64,000 bases of DNA from Streptomyces cathayae (GCF_029760955.1 NZ_CP121682.1:4526001-4590000); one strand, 5' to 3'. Counted from the stretch's first letter, positions 25,714-33,553 are shown. The notes: generated by a model from the sequence alone, not told the origin. Translations and numbers: made by a program.

Positions 25714-26112
25714 ATGCAATTGGAGGTATATGCCGTTGATTGCATGACGGAGCGGTGGGAGATCGGGATCGAACCCGAGGGGCGGGATTGGCTGGAGCTG
25801 CTTCCGTTTCGCCTCTACCGGCGGGTGGAGGACAAGACGGACCGTCTCCTGGACGAGCCGACGACGCTTGGTGAGCCGTATTCGCGTCCCCTGGGTGGCA
25901 AGCTGCGTGAGCTGCGTTTCGAGTCGGACGGTGAGGCCGTGCGTATCCCGTACCGGCTTGCCCCCGGGCAGCGGATCGTTCTGCTGACGGTCTTCCGCAA
26001 GACGCGGATGCGTAAGGCGGCGGAAGTCGAGCGTGCGCACCAGGCCCAGAAGGTCTGCGAGGCCGAGCACGGCCGGGCCCAGTACACCTACGAGCGGCGC
26101 AAGGAGAGCTGA
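25714..26112 (+). CDS. RelE/HigB-like toxin (phage Gp49-type)
   Basis: 132-residue basic protein. The core DWLELLPFRLYRRVEDKTDR, GKLRELRFESDGEAVRIPYR and QRIVLLTVFRKTRM is the Gp49/HigB fold of the RelE superfamily: ribosome-dependent mRNA interferases that act in type II toxin-antitoxin pairs. The C-terminal tail (ERAHQAQKVCEAEHGRAQYT) is longer than usual. Its stop overlaps the start of the downstream XRE antitoxin (TGATG), giving the toxin-first order typical of higBA. ATG at 25714 is preferred; GTG/ATG alternatives follow at codon 11. It lies next to tRNA fragment D. Confidence 0.85.
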   Translation: MQLEVYAVDCMTERWEIGIEPEGRDWLELLPFRLYRRVEDKTDRLLDEPTTLGEPYSRPLGGKLRELRFESDGEAVRIPYRLAPGQRIVLLTVFRKTRMRKAAEVERAHQAQKVCEAEHGRAQYTYERRKES

Positions 26113-26435
26113 TGCATCACAGCACGTGGAAGACGCGCCGGGCCCGGCAGCTTGCGGGTGAGGCGGTGGAGTACGACCAGGAGTACGTCGACGCTCGGCT
26201 GGCCGGCGACCTCGGGCAGGCGGTCTACGACCGTCGGATCGAGCTCGGCCTGTCCCAGGCCGAGTTGGCCGAGCGGGCCGGGATGACGCAGCCTCAGGTG
26301 TCCCGGATGGAGGGCGGCGACACCGTGCCGACGCTCCCGCTGCTGCGACGCCTGGCCAAGGCCCTGGACGGCACCCTGAACCTGGCCATCGACGAGGGCG
26401 ACTCCCGCGTCACCTTCACCCCGCACGCCGCCTGA
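26112..26435 (+). CDS. XRE-family antitoxin (HigA-like)
   Basis: 107-residue protein with a central helix-turn-helix, LGLSQAELAERAGMTQPQVS followed by RMEGGDTVPTLPLLRRLAKA, and a short beta-tail (LNLAIDEGDSRVTFTPH). In HigBA systems the antitoxin binds the toxin and represses the operon through this helix-turn-helix. The overlap with the toxin ensures coupled synthesis. A hairpin at 26453-26476 with a CCTTT end terminates the operon 13 bases before tRNA fragment D. Confidence 0.9.
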   Translation: MHHSTWKTRRARQLAGEAVEYDQEYVDARLAGDLGQAVYDRRIELGLSQAELAERAGMTQPQVSRMEGGDTVPTLPLLRRLAKALDGTLNLAIDEGDSRVTFTPHAA

Positions 26436-26452
26436 AACCGAACCGCCAAAGA

Positions 26453-26476
26453 CCCCGGACCATGATCGGTCCGGGG
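26453..26476 (+). terminator. terminator after HigBA-like pair, next to tRNA fragment D
   Basis: Perfect 9-bp stem CCCCGGACC / GGTCCGGGG, 6-base loop, followed by CCTTT. Confidence 0.75.
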
Positions 26477-26488
26477 CCTTTGGCCTGG

Positions 26489-26530
26489 TGCCCCCGGCAG
26501 GATTCGAACCTGCGACACCCCCTTTAGGAG
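26489..26530 (-). repeat. tRNA-Arg(CCU) 3'-half copy D (putative attachment site)
   Basis: 42 bases matching the tRNA 3' half, with one change (CCCCC for CCCGC) in the anticodon stem. It is the only fragment that keeps the TTTAGGAG sequence of the intact anticodon loop; A, B and C have TTGAGG. This supports D being the copy closest to the tRNA in origin. Confidence 0.87.
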
Positions 26531-26657
26531 TTTTCCCTGGTCAGGGCTGTGACCTGGGCAGACGTAGCCCGCAGTGCACCTGACCTGCGAAATCGCTTCT
26601 CCACGGCTCTCGTGTGTTCTCAGCCATTCCCGGCCTCATGTGTGCTGAATCCGTTCC
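26531..26657. repeat. 127-bp att-flanking repeat, copy 3
   Basis: Same length as copy 1 and clearly homologous (TTTTCCC-GG, CAGGGCTGTG, CCTGACCTG, CCCGGCCTCATGTGTG). Confidence 0.75.
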
Positions 26658-26864
26658 GGTCGGCCGCTGGGCCGGGGTGGGTACCTGATGCGGAGCCTCA
26701 TTGACGAGGGCGACCGGGCGCACTCCGTAAGAACTGCCGCTGTGGCTCGGCGGGCAGGCATGATGAATGCCCCGCTTCCGCCCCAAAGCTGTGAGCGGGC
26801 AGGTGGGAACCCGTAGCCTGGGACCAGCAGCAGTACGCAGCCTGATCAAGCGGAGGGGATGCCG

Positions 26865-27137
26865 ATGACCACAGCCCCGAGCGGTGTGCCTCACCCGCCA
26901 CCCCCGTCGTCGCACCCGCTGCGGACCATCCGTGACATCCGGGAGTCCCTGCCCGAGGACCAGCGTCGGCACTTCGACGCAGAGCTCGCCGACACGGAGA
27001 TCGAGGCACTGCCCGAGATGCTGCACCGCTGGGTGGCCTTGAGCAACGACGGCTTCGAGGAGTTCCTGCTCTCCCGGCCGTTCGAGGGTCTGGAGTTCGG
27101 TGCCCGTTCCTACGACGAGCAGACGGACACCGAGTGA
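26865..27137 (+). CDS. antitoxin-like small protein partnering a PIN toxin
   Basis: 90-residue acidic protein: RTIRDIRESLPEDQRRHFDA, then ELADTEIEALPEMLHRWVAL. It is helical, with no clear DNA-binding motif; its size and position upstream of a VapC gene identify it as the likely antitoxin. Its stop overlaps the GTG of the toxin (GTGA). ATG at 26865 lies six bases after GGAGGGG; the ATG at 26859 is too close to that site. Confidence 0.7.
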   Translation: MTTAPSGVPHPPPPSSHPLRTIRDIRESLPEDQRRHFDAELADTEIEALPEMLHRWVALSNDGFEEFLLSRPFEGLEFGARSYDEQTDTE

Positions 27138-27562
27138 TCTACCTGTTCGACACCAACGTTGTCGCCGAACTCACGACCCGGGCCACGCCCGACCCGCGCG
27201 TTCTGACCTGGTTCAGGTCCACAGCCCGGCCCAACCGCTTCCTGAGTGTGATCACTGTGGCCGAGATCGAGGTCGGCGTGGCCGCCGCCCCGGATCCCGC
27301 ACGACAGGCGCGCTACGCCCGAGCCCTCGCTGCGGTACGGCACGAATACCGCGATCGCATCGCGCCGATCGGCGAATCGGAAGCGGCTGCCTACCTGACC
27401 ATCCACAAGACGCTCAAAGCCGCAGGCGCCAGCATCGACCCACCGGACGCACTGATCGCCGCCACCGCCCTGGCCAACGGGTGGACGGTCGCCACCCGCA
27501 ACATCAAACACATGGCCCGAACCGGGGCCCTGGTGGTCAATCCATGGGAAGAGAAGCTGTAG
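27134..27562 (+). CDS. VapC-like PIN-domain ribonuclease toxin
   Basis: 142-residue PIN protein. The acidic active-site residues are visible: Asp in YLFDTNVVAELT, Glu in ITVAEIEVGVAAAP, Asp in PPDALIAATALANG, and the TRNIKHM end motif with Asn. VapC toxins cut specific RNAs, often tRNAs or rRNA, and are neutralised by their partner. The GTG start overlaps the antitoxin stop. The gene ends about 150 bases before the hairpin that flanks the intact tRNA-Arg gene, so it sits inside the innermost module of the array. Confidence 0.92.
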   Translation: MIYLFDTNVVAELTTRATPDPRVLTWFRSTARPNRFLSVITVAEIEVGVAAAPDPARQARYARALAAVRHEYRDRIAPIGESEAAAYLTIHKTLKAAGASIDPPDALIAATALANGWTVATRNIKHMARTGALVVNPWEEKL

Positions 27563-27715
27563 GCGGTACTCAGGGCACGAGCCACCCTGCTGGCGCCGCC
27601 CCGGGGTTGGCGCAAACTCTCTTCTCGTCTTCAACCGCTCCGGGATTCCGCAGACCCATAGCGGATCGCCATGACTCACGGGTCGACGAGGCGGCTGGGT
27701 GGTGTGCTGTAAACG

Positions 27716-27752
27716 CAGGGGCCCTCCAGTCCATCGGACGGAAGGGCCCCTG
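27716..27752. terminator. hairpin downstream of tRNA-Arg and vapC
   Basis: 10-bp perfect stem CAGGGGCCCT / AGGGCCCCTG, 17 bases left of the tRNA 3' end. It can serve the minus-strand tRNA and the plus-strand toxin operon. Confidence 0.65.
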
Positions 27753-27768
27753 ACCAGGTGTTTCTCTG

Positions 27769-27841
27769 TGCCCCCGGCAGGATTCGAACCTGCGACACCC
27801 GCTTTAGGAGAGCGGTGCTCTATCCCCTGAGCTACGAAGGC
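27769..27841 (-). tRNA. tRNA-Arg (anticodon CCU)
   Basis: 73-base cloverleaf: acceptor GCCTTCG / CGGGGGC (with G-U pairs), D-arm with GGGGATAGAGC, anticodon stem CCGCT / AGCGG with 7-base loop CTCCTAA, T-arm GCAGG-TTCGAAT-CCTGC, discriminator A. The CCU anticodon reads AGG, a rare codon in streptomycetes. CCA is not encoded. Its 3' half is repeated four more times to the left (13283, 18573, 23740, 26489), the pattern left by integration into a tRNA 3' end. Confidence 0.95.
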
Positions 27842-28043
27842 GAAGGCGTCCCCCGGGAGGGAGTGAGCCTACTGGTCGGGCATGGTGCGGGGTGCTCCGC
27901 GGTCTTGCTCGGTTGCGGGGCGCGGCGTACCGATGACCGACCAGGGACAGCGTAGCGGATGCGTGCCGGTGAGGGTCGTCGGTATAGGGGCAGGGGAGGG
28001 GGAGAGGGCCGGGCGGGCGCCCGGCCCTCTCCGTCCGCCCGTG

Positions 28044-29033
28044 TCAGGGGGTGACGAGGATCTTTCGGCCCTGGCCCGCTGCGAACTGGGCCATGGCCTC
28101 CGGGTAGCGGTCGAGCGGGATGCGGTCGCTGATGAAGACGTCCGGGTCCAGGACGCCGGTGGCGAAGAGGTCGGCGGCGCGTTCGTAGCTGTGCAGGACG
28201 GCCATCGAGCCGGTGATGGTGATCTCCTGGTTGTAGATGCGGTAGGGGTCGATGGTCACCCGGGTGGCGTAGTCGGCGACGCCGAACTGCAGGAAGGTGC
28301 CGGCCTTGGCGACGCGGTCCAGGCCGTCCTGGATGGCGGCGGCGTTGCCGGTGGCGTCGATGACGAGGTCCCAGCCCTGGGGCCGGTCCAGTTCGTCCGC
28401 ATTGGCAGCGGTGGCGGAGACGCCGAGCTGGTGGGCGGTGGCGAGGCGGTCGGGGTTGAGGTCGACGACGTCCACGCGGGCCGCGCCGGTGCGCTTGGCC
28501 AGTTCCAGCATCATCAGGCCCATGGTGCCGGAGCCGTAGATCAGGACGTGGGCGCCGAGGCGGGACTGCAGGACGTCGTAGCCGCGGACCGCGCAGGAGA
28601 GGGGCTCGATCAGGGCGGCGTCCTGGGTGCGGACGTGTTCGGGCAGTTTGACGCAGTTGGCCACTGGGGCCACCGCGTACTGGGCGGCTCCGCCGGCGGT
28701 GGTGACGCCGATGGCGGCCCAGCGTTCGCACATGTTGTTGTGGCCGGTGCGGCAGTGGCGGCACTCGTAGCAGTACAGGGAGGGGTCCACGGCGACCCGG
28801 TCGCCGAGGGAGAGTTCGGTGACCGCGCTGCCGAGGCCGACGACCTCGCCGGCGAACTCGTGGCCGGGCACGATGGGCAGCTTGGGGGCGAACTCGCCCT
28901 GGAGGATGTGCAGGTCCGTCCCGCACAGCCCGCAGGCGGCGACCTCGACGACGACGTCGCGGGGACCCGGGGTGGGGTCGGGGACCGTGGTGACGGTCAC
29001 CTTGCCGGGGGCTTCGATGAGGGCGGCTTTCAC
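28044..29033 (-). CDS. zinc-dependent alcohol/polyol dehydrogenase (MDR family)
   Basis: 329-residue medium-chain dehydrogenase. Catalytic zinc ligands: Cys in VEVAACGLCGTDLHILQ, then HE in VPGHEFAGEVVGLGS. Structural zinc: four Cys in LYCYECRHCRTGHNNMCERW. NAD-binding: LIYGSGTMGLMMLELAKRTG, acidic VDLNPDR. The relatives are sorbitol/xylitol/arabitol dehydrogenases, oxidising sugar alcohols to ketoses with NAD. The GTG start overlaps the stop of the upstream permease (GTGA). As the last gene of the ABC operon it probably oxidises the imported polyol. Confidence 0.88.
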   Translation of the reverse strand: MKAALIEAPGKVTVTTVPDPTPGPRDVVVEVAACGLCGTDLHILQGEFAPKLPIVPGHEFAGEVVGLGSAVTELSLGDRVAVDPSLYCYECRHCRTGHNNMCERWAAIGVTTAGGAAQYAVAPVANCVKLPEHVRTQDAALIEPLSCAVRGYDVLQSRLGAHVLIYGSGTMGLMMLELAKRTGAARVDVVDLNPDRLATAHQLGVSATAANADELDRPQGWDLVIDATGNAAAIQDGLDRVAKAGTFLQFGVADYATRVTIDPYRIYNQEITITGSMAVLHSYERAADLFATGVLDPDVFISDRIPLDRYPEAMAQFAAGQGRKILVTP

Positions 29034-29941
29034 TTGACTGCTCCTAGGGACAGACCGCGGACCAGCTTGTCCTGGGCGGCCCAGCCGGCGATGAGGACGG
29101 GCAGGGACACCAGGGTGGCGGCGGCGCACAGACGGGCGAGGAAGAGACCCTCGTTGGTGATGAACCCGACGAGGAACACCGGGGCGGTGGAGGCGTTGGT
29201 GGCGGTGAGGTTGACGGCGAACAGGAACTCGTTCCAGCTGAAGATGAAGCAGATCAGCGCGGTGGCGGCGACCCCGGGCATGGCGACGGGGCCGACGATG
29301 CGCAGCAGCACGGTGGGGAGTCCGGCGCCGTCGACCTCGGCGGCCTCCAGGATCTCCTTGGGGACTTCGGCGAGGAAGGAGCGCATCATCCACACCGCGA
29401 TCGGCAGGTTCATCGCGGTGTAGAGGACGATCAGGGTCCAGACGTTGTCCAGCATCCCGGCGTCCTTGGCGATCAGGTAGATCGGCAGCAGCGCCGCGAT
29501 GACGGGCAGGAACTTCGTCGACAGGAAGAAGAACATCACGTCGGTCCACTTCTCGACCGGCTTGATGGACAGCGCGTAGGCCGCCGGAATCGCCAGGGCC
29601 AGGACGAGGAGTGTCGAAATGACGCTCGCCATGGCCGAGTTGAGAAGGTACGGGGTGATGTCCCGGCCCAGCAGCAGTTCGTACTGGTCCAGGGTGAAGG
29701 GGGCGAGCAGGCTGGGCGGGTTGGTGGCGGCGTCGGACTCCTGGTGGAAGCTGGTCAGCACCATCCAGGCCACCGGGGCGAAGAAGGCCAGGGTGGCGAG
29801 CCAGGCGACGAAGGCCCACACCGGGCTCAGCCGCGGTGAGTCGCCCTGACCTCCCTGACCGCCCTGCTCGTTCTTGCGGCGGAGGAACTTCTTGGGCCCG
29901 GCCGCGGGAGCGGCGTCCGGCGCCGCTTGGGTGATGGTCAC
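29030..29941 (-). CDS. carbohydrate ABC transporter permease (MalG-like)
   Basis: 303-residue inner-membrane permease with six helices. The EAA loop (EVPKEILEAAEVDGAGLPTV) near residue 190 is the contact site for the ATPase. The N terminus has a hydrophilic Lys/Gly-rich tail. It pairs with the MalF-like permease, and its GTG overlaps that gene's stop. No ATPase gene is present in the operon. Actinomycete sugar importers usually share the MsiK ATPase encoded elsewhere (family knowledge). Confidence 0.9.
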   Translation of the reverse strand: MTITQAAPDAAPAAGPKKFLRRKNEQGGQGGQGDSPRLSPVWAFVAWLATLAFFAPVAWMVLTSFHQESDAATNPPSLLAPFTLDQYELLLGRDITPYLLNSAMASVISTLLVLALAIPAAYALSIKPVEKWTDVMFFFLSTKFLPVIAALLPIYLIAKDAGMLDNVWTLIVLYTAMNLPIAVWMMRSFLAEVPKEILEAAEVDGAGLPTVLLRIVGPVAMPGVAATALICFIFSWNEFLFAVNLTATNASTAPVFLVGFITNEGLFLARLCAAATLVSLPVLIAGWAAQDKLVRGLSLGAVK

Positions 29942-30903
29942 CGGGAGACCTCCTCACGGAACAGCGACGCGATGGTGCGCAGGGCGAACGTGGCGATGAC
30001 GATGGCACCGATCACCACGACCACACCGGCGGCGGCCGCCTCGCCGTACTCGTACTTGCGGAACATGGTCAGGTAGATCTCGTAGGGGAGGTTGGTGGTC
30101 TGCGAACCGGGGCCGCCCTGGGTGATGGTGAAGACCGCGTCGAAGGTCTGCACGACGTAGATGGTGCCGAGCAGGACGCCCAGTTCGATGTACTGCCGCA
30201 GGTGGGGCAGGGTGATGTGGCAGAAGGTCTGCCAGGCCGAGGCGCCGTCGACCCGGGCGGCCTCCAGCACGTCACCGGGCTGGGCCTGGAGCCCGGCCAG
30301 CAGGATGAGCATCATGAACGGGGTCCACTGCCACACCAGCGAGACGATGACGGCCGGCATCGCGGAGTTCGACAGCCAGTCGATGGTGGGGCCGTTCTCG
30401 GCTCCGAAGAGGCGGTAGACGGCGTTGAGGGTGCCGTTGAGGAGGCCGTAGTCGGGGTTGTAGATGGCGTGCTTCCACAGCAGCGCGGCGGCCACGGGCA
30501 TGACCAGGAACGGCGTGATGAGCAGGGTGCGGGCCAGGCCCCGGCCGGGGAAGCGGCGGTCGAGCAGGAGCGCCAGTCCCAGTCCGAGGAGCACACTGAG
30601 GATCACCACCGACGCGGTGAGCGCGATGGTGTTCAGGACCGCCGTGCGCAGCCTCTCGTCGGTGAAGACGAAGCCGTAGTTGGACAGGCCGGTGAAGTGC
30701 CGTTCGCCCGGCTTGAGGATGTTCCACTGGAAGGTCGAGATGACGAGCGTGGCCACGAACGGCAGTTGGGTCACGACGACCGTGAAGATCAGTGCCGGCA
30801 GCAGGGGGATGCGCCGCCGCCACTTGTTCGGCGTCTCACGTTTGCCCGGCCGGTGCGGGGGGTCTGTGCGCACCGTTCGGGGTGCGGGGGTGAGCGTGGT
30901 CAT
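29938..30903 (-). CDS. carbohydrate ABC transporter permease (MalF-like)
   Basis: 321-residue permease with six helices. The EAA loop reads DVLEAARVDGASAWQTFCHI and lies near residue 223. The Pro/Arg-rich N-terminal tail is cytoplasmic. The start at 30903 has AAGGA upstream; an upstream frame extension to 31026 is low-quality. Stem-loops at 30961-31073 separate it from the binding-protein gene and could attenuate its expression relative to the binding protein, as in many sugar ABC operons. Confidence 0.9.
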   Translation of the reverse strand: MTTLTPAPRTVRTDPPHRPGKRETPNKWRRRIPLLPALIFTVVVTQLPFVATLVISTFQWNILKPGERHFTGLSNYGFVFTDERLRTAVLNTIALTASVVILSVLLGLGLALLLDRRFPGRGLARTLLITPFLVMPVAAALLWKHAIYNPDYGLLNGTLNAVYRLFGAENGPTIDWLSNSAMPAVIVSLVWQWTPFMMLILLAGLQAQPGDVLEAARVDGASAWQTFCHITLPHLRQYIELGVLLGTIYVVQTFDAVFTITQGGPGSQTTNLPYEIYLTMFRKYEYGEAAAAGVVVVIGAIVIATFALRTIASLFREEVSR

Positions 30904-30960
30904 GAGGGGTCCTTGGGCCGGCCGGTCGCAGCCGAGCGCGGCCGGGGGTGGGGAAGGAAG

Positions 30961-31073
30961 CGGTGCCCGGTCGGCGGACGCCGACGGGATGACGTCCGCC
31001 GATGCGGAGGAGGGCGTACCGGGCACCGCGGCGGGGGCGCTGCCCGTCGGGGCGTCGGGGACCGACGGGCAGC
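30961..31073 (-). promoter_or_regulatory. two strong stem-loops between binding protein and permeases
   Basis: The outer stem CGGTGCCCGGT / ACCGGGCACCG (30961-30971 with 31018-31028) encloses TCGGCGGACG / CGTCCGCCGA (30971-30980 with 30993-31002). A second stem, GCTGCCCGTCGG / CCGACGGGCAGC, lies at 31039-31073. They are probably mRNA-stabilising or partly terminating structures giving more binding protein than permease. Confidence 0.6.
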
Positions 31074-31101
31074 GGGATTCACCGGAGGGTGACCGGGCGG
31101 G

Positions 31102-32472
31102 TCACCGGTAGTTCTTGGCGACTTCCTCCGCGAGCTTCTGGCCCTTCTCCAGGGCCTTGTCCACGCTGGTCTTGCCCGCGATGGCCGCGGAGATGTCCTG
31201 CGTCACCTTGGTGCCGAGGTCCTGGAACTCGGGGACGGCCACGAACTGGACGCCCACCGTGGGCCGCGGCTGCACACCGGGGTTCGTCGGGTTCGCCTGC
31301 TCGATGGACTTGACGGTGATGTCACCGAAGGCCGCCGACGCCTCCTTGTACTGGGGGATCTCGTAGGTGCTGGCCCGCTTCCCGGCGGGAACCCGCGGCC
31401 AGCCCAGCTTTTCGCCGACGAGCTTCTCGTACTCCTTGCCGGACGCCCAGAGCATGAACTTCGAGGCGGCGTCGGCCTTCTTGGTGGTCTTCGGCATCGC
31501 CCACGCCCAGGTCCACAGCCAGCCGGAGCTGTCCGTCTTGTCCACCGGCGCGTACGCGTAGCCGACCTTGCCCGCGATCTTGCTGGAGCTGGGGTCCTCC
31601 AGCGGTCCCGCCGCGCTGGTCGCGTCGTACCACATCGCGACCTTGCCCTGGCTCATGGCGTTGAGGCACTCGGTGAACCCGGACTGCGCGGCGCCCGACT
31701 GACCGTGCTTCCTGACCAGGTCGACGTAGAAGTCGGTGGCCTTCTTGAACTCGGGGCTGTCGACCTGGGCCTTCCAGTCCTCGGTGAACCAGGTGCCGCC
31801 GAAGGTGTTGACCACGGTCGACAGCGACGCGCCGAGTTCGCCCCAGCCGGCCAGGCCGCGCAGGCAGATGCCCTTCATGCCGGGGCGTGCGCCGTCGGCC
31901 TTGGCGGCGATGTCGGCGACCTGCTGCCAGGTCGGCTTCTCGGGCACGGTGATGCCCTTCTCCTCCATGACCTCCTTGTTGTACATGAGGAAGGAGGACT
32001 CGCCGTAGAACGGAAGCGCGTACAGCTTGTCGTCCTCGCCGGACAGGGACTGGACCATGGGCTTGAGCAGGTCGTCCTTGTCGAAGGCGGCGTCCTTCTC
32101 GGCGTAGGAGCTCAGCTCCTGCAGCCAGCCGTTCTTGTTCCAGATGGGCACCTCGTAGGCGCCGATGGTGGCGACGTCGTACTGGCCGGCCTGGGTGGCG
32201 ATGTCCTGGGTGACCTTGTCGCGCAGTTCGTTCTCGGGAAGGATCGTGAAGTTCACCTTGATGCCGGTGTCCTTGGTGAAGGTGTCCTTCGTCAGCTTCG
32301 CGATGTCCTCCATCTGCGGGTTGCCGACCATGAGGACGTTGATGCTCTCGCCCCCGGCTTCCGAACTCGACCCGCCGGCCCCGCTGCACGCGGCCAGCAG
32401 TGAACCGGCGGAGACGGCGACGAGTACGGCGCGGATGGTTCTCCGGGATCGGGCGGTCTGGTGGGTGGACAT
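31102..32472 (-). CDS. ABC sugar/polyol-binding lipoprotein
   Basis: 456-residue extracellular solute-binding protein. The lipobox LLAACSG puts the lipidated Cys near residue 29; a Ser/Gly-rich tether follows. The rest is the two-lobe family 1 binding fold: INVLMVGNPQMEDIAKLTKD, QYDVATIGAYEVPIWNKNGW, KLYALPFYGESSFLMYNKEV. It resembles sorbitol/mannitol-binding proteins (SmoE type). With two permeases and a polyol dehydrogenase downstream, a polyol such as sorbitol, mannitol or arabitol is the likely substrate (inference). ATG at 32472. Confidence 0.9.
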   Translation of the reverse strand: MSTHQTARSRRTIRAVLVAVSAGSLLAACSGAGGSSSEAGGESINVLMVGNPQMEDIAKLTKDTFTKDTGIKVNFTILPENELRDKVTQDIATQAGQYDVATIGAYEVPIWNKNGWLQELSSYAEKDAAFDKDDLLKPMVQSLSGEDDKLYALPFYGESSFLMYNKEVMEEKGITVPEKPTWQQVADIAAKADGARPGMKGICLRGLAGWGELGASLSTVVNTFGGTWFTEDWKAQVDSPEFKKATDFYVDLVRKHGQSGAAQSGFTECLNAMSQGKVAMWYDATSAAGPLEDPSSSKIAGKVGYAYAPVDKTDSSGWLWTWAWAMPKTTKKADAASKFMLWASGKEYEKLVGEKLGWPRVPAGKRASTYEIPQYKEASAAFGDITVKSIEQANPTNPGVQPRPTVGVQFVAVPEFQDLGTKVTQDISAAIAGKTSVDKALEKGQKLAEEVAKNYR

Positions 32473-32519
32473 GGTTGGCTCCAGGGGTGTTCGAGGGCGT
32501 GGAGGGCCCGCGCCCGGTC

Positions 32520-32640
32520 GGGCGAGTGGCGAGTGCGTGGTGTGTGTGCTGCGTGGTGTGCGTGGTGTCTGGTGCGTGATGGGCGGTGTCTGGTGCGTGG
32601 TGTGTGGCGGATGGTGCGTGGTGCGTGGCGTGTGATGGGG
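32520..32640. repeat. degenerate GTGCGTGGTGT repeat in the leader of the ABC operon
   Basis: About ten units of a T/G-rich 8-12 base pattern (TGCGTGGTG, TGTCTGGTGCGTG, GCGTGGTGTGTG) fill the gap between the DeoR regulator and the binding-protein gene. The complementary strand, which is the mRNA leader, is CAC-rich and nearly free of G-C hairpins. Confidence 0.8.
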
Positions 32641-32653
32641 GGAGAGCGGCGGG

Positions 32654-33415
32654 TCAGACCCGGATGACCTGTGGTCCCAGGAGGACGTAGTGACGGGCTT
32701 CGGAGGCGGGGAGCCCGGTGTCGGTGACGATCGCCTCCAGGTCGCCGATACCGGCGAAACGGCAGAGGCTGGCCGCTCCGAACTTGCTGTGGACGCCCGA
32801 GAACACCCGGCGTCGGGACACCGCCATGACCCGTGTCTTCACATCGCTCACCGCGGGGTTCGGAGTGGTGAGACCCCACTGGCGGGAGACGCCGTTCGCG
32901 CCGATGTAGGCCAGGTCGATGACGAGGTCGGACAGCGTGGGGGTCACCCAGTGGTCGACGGTCGCCAGCGTGGCGCCGCGGACACGGCCACCGAGCAGCA
33001 GCACGGTGATGTTCTCGGCGGAGGCCAGGGTGCCGGCCGTGGCGAGGGAGGAGGTGATCACGGTCAGCGGCCGGTCGCGCGGCAGGCCGGCGGCGATGAG
33101 CTGCGGGGTGTAGCCCTCGTCGATGTACACCGTCTTCGCGTCACCGAGCAACTCCACGGCTGCGGCGGCGATCCGCGACTTCTCCCTGACCTGGCTGGTG
33201 GTGCGGTAGGAGAGCGTCGTCTCGAAGCCGGAGCTCTCGACGGGGTAGGCGCCGCCGTGGGTTCGCCGCACCAGCCCGTGAGCCGCCAGCAGGTTCAGGT
33301 CGCGCCGTACGGTTTCCTTGGAGATGCCCAGGTCGGCTGCCGTCCTGGCGACGTCCACCGAGCCGGCCCGGCGCGTCGCTTCCAGGATGGAGCGTCGGCG
33401 TTCTTCGGCGTCCAC
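32654..33415 (-). CDS. DeoR-family regulator of the polyol ABC operon
   Basis: 253-residue repressor. The N-terminal winged helix is RRRSILEATRRAGSVDVART and DLGISKETVRRDLNLLAAHG. The sugar-sensing DeoR C domain holds TVYIDEGYTPQLIAAGLP, LTVITSSLATAGTLASA, LLLGGRVRGATLATVDHWV and the C-terminal AIVTDTGLPA. DeoR regulators sense sugar phosphates and usually repress the adjoining catabolic operon. GTG at 33415 has GGAGGT six bases upstream. It is the first gene on the minus strand, leading the ABC operon. Inverted repeats at 33554-33568 and 33630-33694 are candidate operators. Confidence 0.88.
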   Translation of the reverse strand: MDAEERRRSILEATRRAGSVDVARTAADLGISKETVRRDLNLLAAHGLVRRTHGGAYPVESSGFETTLSYRTTSQVREKSRIAAAAVELLGDAKTVYIDEGYTPQLIAAGLPRDRPLTVITSSLATAGTLASAENITVLLLGGRVRGATLATVDHWVTPTLSDLVIDLAYIGANGVSRQWGLTTPNPAVSDVKTRVMAVSRRRVFSGVHSKFGAASLCRFAGIGDLEAIVTDTGLPASEARHYVLLGPQVIRV

Positions 33416-33553
33416 GGTGACACCTCCTCTGCGCGCCTTGAGCCGACACTCGGTCGGGTCGTTTCCGGTGTGGCGCGATCGCGCCAGGCAGAGTCCGGTC
33501 CGTTCGGACTCTTGCGGACTATTTATGGCTACGCGCAGGCTTATGACCAGGCA

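Noticed and set aside
13283..26530. Four tRNA-like fragments as functional tRNA genes
   Set aside because: They lack the 5' half (acceptor 5' strand and D-arm), so no cloverleaf can form.
27842..27960. A promoter for the tRNA-Arg gene with -10 TAGGCT at 27866-27871
   Set aside because: No acceptable -35 element at 16-19 bases; not strong enough to list.
32520..32640. CRISPR-like array in the ABC operon leader
   Set aside because: Units are short, degenerate and unspaced; there are no constant repeats with unique spacers and no cas genes.
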